From Stephanodiscus triporus (taxonomy: Eukaryota; Bacillariophyta; Thalassiosirophyceae; Thalassiosirales; Thalassiosiraceae), in contig JALLAZ010000575.1 of the NCBI GenBank assembly GCA_036939755.1, positions 1 through 15,138 of the forward strand: a DNA stretch of 15,138 nucleotides. Direction: 5' to 3'. The position numbers and the translations under genes are program-made. Each line of letters starts with the position of its first letter. Within the stretch, counting starts at the first letter, position 1. Of the stretch, positions 8,890 to 15,138 are shown in pieces. The notes beneath the pieces were generated by a model. That model made no database searches, was not told where the DNA came from, and worked only from the letters and a program-made list of their open reading frames with translations.

Positions 8890-9816
8890 ATGCCATCGAA
8901 TCATCATCGTCGTCGTCGCGTCACGAAAACGGCAAGGGCCATGTTTTTTTTCGCCGCCGCCGCCGCCGGGCAACGCCTCCTAGCTCGCAACGGCGTCGTC
9001 GTCGTCGGGGGCGCGGCGGCGTGTTGCTTTCGTCCTTCCTCATTCCGAACATCCGCCGCCGCCGCCGCCGTCCGGTCGTCGTCGTCGTCGTCGTCGTCGT
9101 CGTTCGTGCCATCGTCATGGACCCGGCGTCTTCTTCCCGCGACGATCGTCGACCGTCGTGACACGACGACGACGTCGCCGTCTTCGTCTTCGTCTTGGTC
9201 GTCGTGGTGCGATTCGAAAATGACGAGGACGGCGCGATTTTATCGAACGGGCGACGACGATCGTCGCGAGTGTTGTCCGGAGGATGAGCGCCGAATCTCC
9301 TCCCGCGGCTTCTCCTCCAAGTCCTCGACCTCCTCCTCCTCCTCCTCCTTCTCCGAATCGTCGTCGTCTTCTTCGTCGTCGCCATGGATAGTTCCCGACC
9401 GCATCGTCATACCGGAGGATCAGCTAACGATCACCTACTCCCGCGCGTCGGGCGCGGGGGGGCAGAACGTGAACAAGGTCAACACCAAGGTCGAATTGCG
9501 ACTGCTCGTCGACGAGTCGTCGTCGTCGTACTCGTCGTGGATGCCGCGGGAGGTCCTGTCGCGTCTGATAGACAACGAGCGCAATCGCGTGAGCAAGGAC
9601 GGATACCTCATCGTTACGAGTCAGGAATACAGGACGCAAATGCAGAATCGGAAGGACGCGATGAGGAAATTGGAGGGGATGGTGAGGGATAGCTGGGATA
9701 GGCCGAAGGTCAGGAAGATGAGGGTGGGCCTTAGCAAGAAGACGAGGGAGGACAGGAGGGAGATGAAGAGGAAGATCGGCCTGAAGAAGGAGGGTAGGAA
9801 GAGGGTGGATTTTTGA
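8890..9816 (+). CDS. Organellar ICT1/ArfB-type peptidyl-tRNA hydrolase (class I release-factor family)
   Basis: Single-exon gene of 308 residues. The C-terminal ~140 residues form a compact RF-1 domain: IPEDQLTITYSRASGAGGQN with the catalytic GGQ at residues 190-192, then VNKVNTKVELRLLVD, and DGYLIVTSQEYRTQMQNRKDAM. A long basic tail ends the protein (KVRKMRVGLSKKTREDRREM onward). This architecture, with no codon-recognition domain and a basic tail, is that of ICT1 and bacterial ArfB, which release peptides from ribosomes stalled on mRNAs lacking stop codons by placing the tail in the empty mRNA channel. The first ~165 residues are a low-complexity leader rich in Arg, Ala, Val and Ser, with long poly-Ser runs from (TCG)/(TCC) repeats. 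Its Arg-rich, acid-poor start suits a mitochondrial presequence. ATG at 8941 (Met18, MFFFAAAAAGQRLLARNG) is an alternative start. No ASAF motif is seen, so mitochondria are more likely than the plastid. Confidence 0.85.
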   Translation: MPSNHHRRRRVTKTARAMFFFAAAAAGQRLLARNGVVVVGGAAACCFRPSSFRTSAAAAAVRSSSSSSSSSFVPSSWTRRLLPATIVDRRDTTTTSPSSSSSWSSWCDSKMTRTARFYRTGDDDRRECCPEDERRISSRGFSSKSSTSSSSSSFSESSSSSSSSPWIVPDRIVIPEDQLTITYSRASGAGGQNVNKVNTKVELRLLVDESSSSYSSWMPREVLSRLIDNERNRVSKDGYLIVTSQEYRTQMQNRKDAMRKLEGMVRDSWDRPKVRKMRVGLSKKTREDRREMKRKIGLKKEGRKRVDF

Positions 9817-10204
9817 TGATTTGATCCGTACTATGGGGATGGAAAAAGTGGACGATCCCGTCGCATCGTGCCATTCGGAGAGATAATATCATGGTGGACA
9901 TGAAGGATCCTCTCTCTACCGTTTATTCCCACCACCACCACTACGTGGCGCTTCAGAGTGTCTTGGGCGGGGGCGTTGGGGATAATAATTGGGGTGTTCT
10001 GCGGGGCACGTCCTGGCCTGGGCCGACCTTAAACCTGGAAACGACGCATCGGATAATGCACATCGATATATTTAATTGATCCGCAGGCCCCAATCACTGG
10101 TAGGCCGAAGGGTGCAGCCACGATGGGGTGCACCAACGAGTCTGCGTCAGACACAGCTTTACGGTTGCAACTGCTGTGTACAACTAAGAGTTGTTTAATG
10201 GTTT
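9817..10204. other. Convergent intergenic region, no gene recognised
   Basis: This separates the 3' ends of the plus-strand hydrolase and the minus-strand cyclin. A 62-codon frame at 9891-10079 carries no recognisable motif and is treated as chance. No tRNA-like cloverleaf or clear terminator was identified. Confidence 0.4.
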
Positions 10205-11526
10205 TCAAATTAAAGTTCCATTATCGTTATGTTGATGTACCCTTGCTACACTTTGCATGCATCGCGGTCGCTTACGCCGGCCAGCGTCAATGTTAGCAGG
10301 ACAATCATCGGCCGCATATCCGTACTCTGGCACATCATCCGGTGCAGGCGATGGCGTAGCCACGCGACACACGCGATTGGTACCGCATAGATCAGTGGTA
10401 GTAGTGGCTGCCACGAAATTGTTGCCCCTTTTGCCGTCAATCTCTTCGATCCGATTATTGTGGGCGTAAATTTTTCGCAATTGTGTCACGCATGCCAATG
10501 TCGCGCGGTCCTCCGCAAAGTCGATAACCGAGATGGAATTGGATAGCAACGTTCGGATCGATTCGTGGGACATGTTCGTCAGTTCCATCGTCACGACGAT
10601 GGCGGCTACCGCCAAATTGGATTGTTTGTGTGGCACGAAAAAGAAGTCTGCCAGGATCAAAAAAAGGGGGGGGTTAACCAGCGAAAGAGAACTCGTCGAC
10701 CGCTCCGTGAGGAGATCTCTCTTACCGCATGCGGCTAACTCGATCATGAAGTGGCAAGTTTCTATTGCGGATGCGACGGACGTAGGAAAGCTTGAGAATC
10801 CAGCTAAGAAAATCATGCAAAACGATCCCGCGGTTGGCGGGTGGAGATATGATCCAACCGATGCCACTAATTCTCCCTCCATGGATAGCACCTCGTGGCG
10901 ATCGAATTTGCCTTGGGTGTATTTCATCAATGCTGTCTGCGAGGGAAGAGCGAGATTCGTTCAGTTTTACACCCCCGCACGTGCGTTCGGGTCAAAATGG
11001 AACACGACTTTACACTGACCAATTTGATCGGACTAGTCTCGAATATTTTCGATGCCACGAAGAGACAAGTGACCGAGGTGACTTGGAAGAGGTGTCTACT
11101 GATATCCTTCCTCGAAATGAGAAATCGATCGCAATAAGACAGAGCGATGATCGCGGTGGTCCGGGATATCGAAAAGTCATCGGCCGCCTGAGGATGGTCA
11201 TGAACAACCAATAATTATATCAGAGACTTGCTGAGACTTTCCATCGTGATTCCACGAACGGCGATTTTCGCCGTACTCACCCTGAGCATCCATCTGCCAA
11301 TGCGATACCTCCAGTCGGAATTCGATGACGGAGTTCCTTCGATGGCGCGGATCGCTCCTCCTCCGGCAGCTGCGGCGTCGAGCGCACGACGATAGTTGAC
11401 GCAGTCGGCGCCACTGAAAGTATATCTCTCCTCGACTTCCATCAAACAAAGGAGATTACTGACTTGGCCCGAGGAACACAATTTCATGAACGCACAATCA
11501 TCGTACGCACGATCGTATCTCGTCAT
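10205..11526 (-). CDS. Diatom-specific-type cyclin, three exons
   Basis: Exons are 11526-11281, 11187-11020 and 10936-10205; introns of 93 bp (GTGAGT...CAG) and 83 bp (GTCAGT...CAG) are both phase 0. The product is 381 residues. The cyclin box is spread over all three exons: WRYRIGRWMLR at the end of exon 1, FSISRTTAIIALSYCDRFL and LFQVTSVTCLFVASKIFE in exon 2, and SMEGELVASVGSYLHPPTAG in exon 3, followed by a degenerate second cyclin fold (SFCMIFLAGFSSFP through SNLAVAAIVVTMELTNM). The MEVEERY segment near the start of exon 1 is also typical. Cyclins bind and activate cyclin-dependent kinases. Diatoms have a greatly expanded class (dsCYC) whose members often respond to nutrient or light signals. 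The C-terminal ~130 residues are unconserved and include a Pro/Asp/Glu-rich patch (ATPSPAPDDVPEYGYAADD) that could favour rapid turnover. The start is the first ATG after an in-frame TAG. The CDK partner and cell-cycle stage cannot be inferred. Confidence 0.85.
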
Positions 11527-11963
11527 TTTGGGCACGATGAACGCATGCAATACCACCTACATAGTCGGACCTGTTTGTTGACGATGACATGTTTTTTTGT
11601 TGCTTCTCTCGTTTTCATAAGGTTTCCAACACATAATTTCCGCGCCTGCGTCGCGGTCCAAGTCATACTTTCCCTTGCCACCACTCTCAATCGATTATTA
11701 TTTAGATCAAATAATAACTCCCATCAACAAGGTCGGGAGTCCCATCGACATCAACTTCACCGCCCAAGACACAAAACCAGGCGATGAGGTTGGGGAAGAA
11801 GGGGTGGTCTACAGAGATAATCAGTGCGAGGAATCATTGAGGTTGGTTATTCTTTAGTTGAGAGGGGGGACCCAATTTCAGAGGGGGGGAAACGCGCAGG
11901 GAGCCTCATTTTTACGCCACCTTTTAAAACCTTCCTGCGCCGTACTACTTGTGCATTCAACTC
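11527..11963. other. Intergenic region between cyclin and metzincin genes
   Basis: Both flanking genes are on the minus strand, so this is the cyclin promoter plus the protease 3' UTR. Two direct copies of a GAGGGGGG-type tract lie about 18 bp apart at 11862-11890. No supported gene was seen. Confidence 0.4.
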
Positions 11964-13372
11964 TCATCGCCTGATCAGATGAGTCGTTTCCACCACGGTC
12001 CCGTCTTCCTCGACTTTCCTCAGCCTCCGCGTGAGGTACATCTCGCGCAGCTTGGCCATGTTGACGTCCCCGGGAAACATGTTCGTGTATGGAGTGACGG
12101 TGTAATCTATTATATCGCGTTGCCACGCGGGGAAATGAAAACATGAAAGGGTCGACGCAAGTTCGTTTTGAGGTCCGCGTTATTTAGATAGAATTGAAAG
12201 AAATCAAGCCTTTACGAGAGGGGCCGAAGGACTCACCCAAGCAGTTTTCCAAGTTGACGTTGTAGGGATTTTCATCCGTGTGCGCTAACCCTAGTGCTGA
12301 GCGATAGGGTGAAACGGGTGACGAAGACCGCATGATGGTAAGAAGGGACTTCATGTCTAATATATAACATATTGCACACCTACTCACCGTGCCCGATCTC
12401 GTGGCACATTATATACCTCCGATGGTCGGAATTGGCATTCCTGAGGTAATACTCGTTCATCTTGACGACGGTCGACCTGACGTGCCCTTTCCTACCGAAC
12501 CTCTCGTTGATCCCTACCCATCCCGTGTCACCGAAGTTGGCGTTGCACACGACCACGACCCCGTCGACAGCATTGCAATTGTAATCCACTGCGACCCTCT
12601 CGATCGTCAATTGCAACGCGTCGCTCTCCTGCCAGTCGGCGACGACGACCTCGAATACCGACTGCCACGTGCCGTCCAACGCGTTCTGCAACGTCAGGTG
12701 AAGGCCGCCGTCGTCTCTTTGTACGTAATCGTTGTCCCAAGGCACGACGATATTTTTCTGGAGCGTGGGATCGTCCTCGAGGAGGTCCCCGAAGCCGTCG
12801 TCGTCGAGCCCGTCAAGGACGTCCGCGAAGTTGCCGGCATCCCTCTCCTCCCAAAGGTCACTGGCCACCTCCCAAATGTCCTGGAATCCCTCCTGAGTCT
12901 CCTCCCAGTTCTGCGGCTCTTTGAGTCCGTACTTCCAGGTGAGAAAGCTCGCGATAATGAGGAAAATGAGTGTGAAGATGGACTGGTTCGCGCACAATAC
13001 CTCCCGGTCGTATCGGCCGACGCCGCCCTTCTTCCTCCTCCTCCTCCTCTTCTTCGGTATCGTTTTCGTTTTCGTCGCAGCCGGGGAGGATTTCCCATCC
13101 TCCCCGTTGTTTTCGGCGACGGATGATTCGAGAAATTCGAGGAAGGCGTCGAATTCGCCATCGTCGGGGGCATCCTTGCCACCACTGGCGGCGACGCCCC
13201 CCTTCTTCTTCGCATTCGTCGCAGCTCGGGAGGACTCCCTATACTTTTCATCGGCGGGGTGCGCGGGACATCGCGCGATGGCGCTGGCCTCCTCGGTGCC
13301 GTCGAAGGATGATGGGGAACGCGACCAGTCCGTGGGCGTGACCTTTTTCCTACCGCCGAACAACCATACCAT
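11964..13372 (-). CDS. Membrane-anchored metzincin-like zinc metallopeptidase, three exons
   Basis: Exons are 13372-12388, 12296-12237 and 12106-11964; introns of 91 and 130 bp (GTGAGT...CAG and GTGAGT...TAG) are phase 1. The product is 395 residues. Splicing exons 1 and 2 completes the metzincin zinc site HEIGHALGLAH (H324, E325, H328, H334), which no single reading frame contains. Exon 3 supplies the following NCLDYTVTPYTNMFPGDVN region, where metzincins place the Met-turn; here the Met position is Leu348. A basic Lys/Arg cluster (107-115) precedes one hydrophobic span (131-147), giving a type II membrane protein with a short disordered cytoplasmic part and a lumenal or extracellular catalytic domain. 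An acidic linker (about 150-205) joins the two. Conserved VVVVCNANFGDTGWVGIN with several Cys suits a secreted fold. The role may be in the secretory pathway, cell wall or sheddase activity. Family assignment is firm at superfamily level only. Confidence 0.85.
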
Positions 13373-13646
13373 ATCTCCGAAGCGTGTGATATTATGTGAA
13401 CGCCGAACAATATGCTGGGGCGACGGCCGGCGTCCCAGAAAGAGTCACTCCAAAAATAAATGAATGACTTCTTTTGACACCTAGATAGTGTAATATGTGC
13501 ATGCACACATACATAAATAAAAGTGCAACTAAGTATTCATTTCGTTCTCTTGAAGTCCATTCATTCACGGATGACAAACGCCGGCATGCATGATAGTCTA
13601 CATTTATATATATATATATATATATATATTTAGGTTTAGGTCCTAA
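13373..13646. other. Gap between protease gene and retroelement, with TA microsatellite
   Basis: Contains the promoter side of the protease and the 3' tail of the retroelement. A short imperfect inverted repeat pairs TGAATGACTTC (about 13463-13473) with GAAGTCCATTCATTCA (about 13552-13567). Confidence 0.4.
13605..13629. repeat. (TA)n microsatellite at retroelement 3' end
   Basis: About twelve TA units lie 18 bp past the minus-strand stop of the retroelement ORF, joined by a CCTAAACCTAA stretch. Simple-repeat tails are usual at the 3' ends of target-primed (non-LTR) retroelements, so this probably marks the element boundary. Confidence 0.75.
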
Positions 13647-15138
13647 CTACTGACCAAGGTAGGTAGGAGTGATATCATCAGGTGATGGAGTATGGGCAGG
13701 GTGGTCAACAAATTTTCGTGTGGCATAACGTAAATGATGTGCAAAAGCCTTTGTGATGCAAAGTCCAAGTTTCTGGATCGTAGACCAATTATGGTCGGCG
13801 AGGCGGAGAACACCTTTTGGACTTGGATAGTGGAGGAGTTTGGAGTACATTAGTTTCGCGTTAGGTTTGGATGCTGGGAAAGTAATAGGAGGGGGGTAAT
13901 GGGCGCCAAAGAGGAAATGGTGGAGGAGGGGCCCGAAACGGCCATGTGGATCAATGGCAACAGGGAGGAGGATCATCTGGCGGGCGAGAAGGTCACCGAT
14001 GACGTTATCGCCTGAAGTCACAGTTGAGGTTGTGGGATTGCGTTTATTGACTCTGCCCAATTTCCTGCGTTCATACGACTGGAGATGTGAATCGGCATTG
14101 GCCGTGATAGTGTGTATAACATCCGTGGAAGTATGATCAATAGGAGGGATAGGCGGTGAGCTGCTAATCGTAATATCAGCGCCGATGGTGGTGTACGTGC
14201 AGCCATGGTGCACGTTAGGTGGAACGGCGGGGTAGGGGTCAAAGGAAAAGTCGAAGGGGCGGGCGTGGGGATCGGATGGGAGGCAAAGTTTTGGTTCGAC
14301 GTCAACAGTGGAGCTGGGTAGGATGAAGCCTGCGGTGGCAAGAACGGGTGTGAGGGCACGAGCAAATCCATCACGAAGGAAATTGTGGGCACCGATTTTG
14401 CAGATGCGGACGCATTTAAAGACGTGGTCGCCAAAGGGGTCAACGAGGGTGTTACATGCGCATTTGGGTATGGAATCGGGAGGGAAGATGGGTAGGCGTA
14501 GTTTGCGTTTGATTGCTGTTGTAAACTCCCAATTAGCAAGGCGGTTTGATGGTACACTGCGACAGAGGCCAATGAGTGGGTAGGAAGTTTGTGGTGAGAG
14601 GAGGCTTGGTAGGAGGTGAAAGTTATCAGGCGAAGTGGCATACATCTCCTGGTGGAGCGAATGGGTTATTGTCTCGCTGCAATGTAGTTTTAATCGACTT
14701 CTTGCGCTGTGGGCAGAGACGTAACGGAGGAAGTGGGCGGGGCGGTCGATGGGAGGAACAGAGGGGGCACAAGCAACGTGTGCAATCATTGGTAGAAGGA
14801 TGTTGAAACGTTTGAGGATGAGGGAATCAGGGTTCGAGTCGGCTGCAAACAATTGTCCGAGGGAGGCATGGACCCGGAAAGGTGAGAGGTCTTTGTGAGT
14901 GTAGAAACCTCGGGTGGCATTTCGTATGGCGGAGGTCATTGAAATTATAAAGTCAGGGGCAGCACGTGTGCGTGGACAGAGGATTCCAAGGCCGCCATGG
15001 CGGAGGCTGATGTTGCTGATGAGGGTAGCGTAATCGGGAATAGAGTCGAGACCAAGGAGAGAGGCAAAAAAATTGTGTGTCAGGTCGTCAGTGGCGGCAG
15101 TGAGCGGACCATTCCAGTCTTCCCAAGGAGGGTCGGGG
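13647..15138 (-). mobile_element. Retroelement polyprotein, C-terminal part (cut by window edge)
   Basis: One frame stays open from the right edge at 15138 to the stop at 13647-13649, about 496 residues, with the N-terminal part beyond the window. The first ATG inside is at 14939, but reading continues upstream without a stop (DWNGPLTAATDDLTHN, ISLRHGGLGI), so it is an internal Met. The segment RHGGLGILCPRTRAAPDFIIS resembles the thumb/connection region after the reverse transcriptase domain in algal retroelements. A zinc-knuckle-like motif CACNTLVDPFGDHVFKC and KIGAHNFLRDGFARAL follow. No RT catalytic motif is present in this part, so the class is inferred, with non-LTR favoured by the TA tail. 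No frameshift is seen in this portion; the codon use is less GC-biased than in the host genes. Homologues are often annotated only as RT-associated proteins. Confidence 0.7.

Noticed and set aside
9891..10079. 62-codon ORF with a His run
   Set aside because: Too short, no recognisable motif, and located between two convergent 3' ends.
11878..12144. 88-codon minus-strand ORF over the last protease exon
   Set aside because: It is another frame of exon 3; the frame giving DYTVTPYTNMFPGDVN joins in phase to the upstream exons and matches the metzincin family.
13629..13641. TTTAGG repeat resembling telomeric sequence
   Set aside because: Only two units occur, adjoining a TA microsatellite at a retroelement end; too short to mean a telomere or internal telomeric tract.

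Overview
The window looks like nuclear DNA of a stramenopile alga, most likely a diatom and probably a centric, Thalassiosira-like one. Four things suggest this. One gene starts with a signal peptide ending in an ASAF-type motif, the hallmark of import into a secondary red plastid. One gene matches the expanded diatom-specific cyclin class. All protein genes that have introns have GT-AG introns, mostly 74 to 130 bp. Coding DNA is GC-rich and full of trinucleotide runs that give poly-Thr, poly-Ser and poly-Pro. The species is inferred, not proven.

Layout. 1-739 holds no recognised gene. 740-2173 (minus) is a two-exon plastid triose-phosphate-type translocator. A divergent intergenic region (2174-2729) with a palindromic G-box and a TATA-like stretch separates it from 2730-6150 (plus), a two-exon FAD-dependent oxidoreductase of the retinol saturase/carotenoid isomerase superfamily with a long unexplained N-terminal extension. 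6151-6578 is a short AT-rich region packed with nested palindromes. It leads into 6579-8356 (plus), a two-exon Mutator-like transposase with a readable DDE triad that seems to lack its usual C-terminal end. 8257-8637 (minus) is an unrecognised ORF at that broken 3' end. 8890-9816 (plus) is an organellar ICT1/ArfB-type peptidyl-tRNA hydrolase. 10205-11526 (minus) is a three-exon diatom-type cyclin. 11964-13372 (minus) is a three-exon, single-pass membrane metzincin-like zinc protease. From 13647 to the right edge (minus) is the C-terminal part of a retroelement polyprotein ending in a TA microsatellite.

How the parts relate. The host genes are typical single genes and do not form an operon-like system. 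The translocator and the FAD enzyme could share light-responsive control from their common promoter region, since both may act on plastid carbon or isoprenoid metabolism; this is a hypothesis. The two mobile-element zones (6.2-8.4 kb and 13.6-15.1 kb) interrupt an otherwise gene-dense segment. The gene models were assembled by joining open frames across GT-AG sites so that phase and family motifs stay continuous. No transcript data or database search was available.
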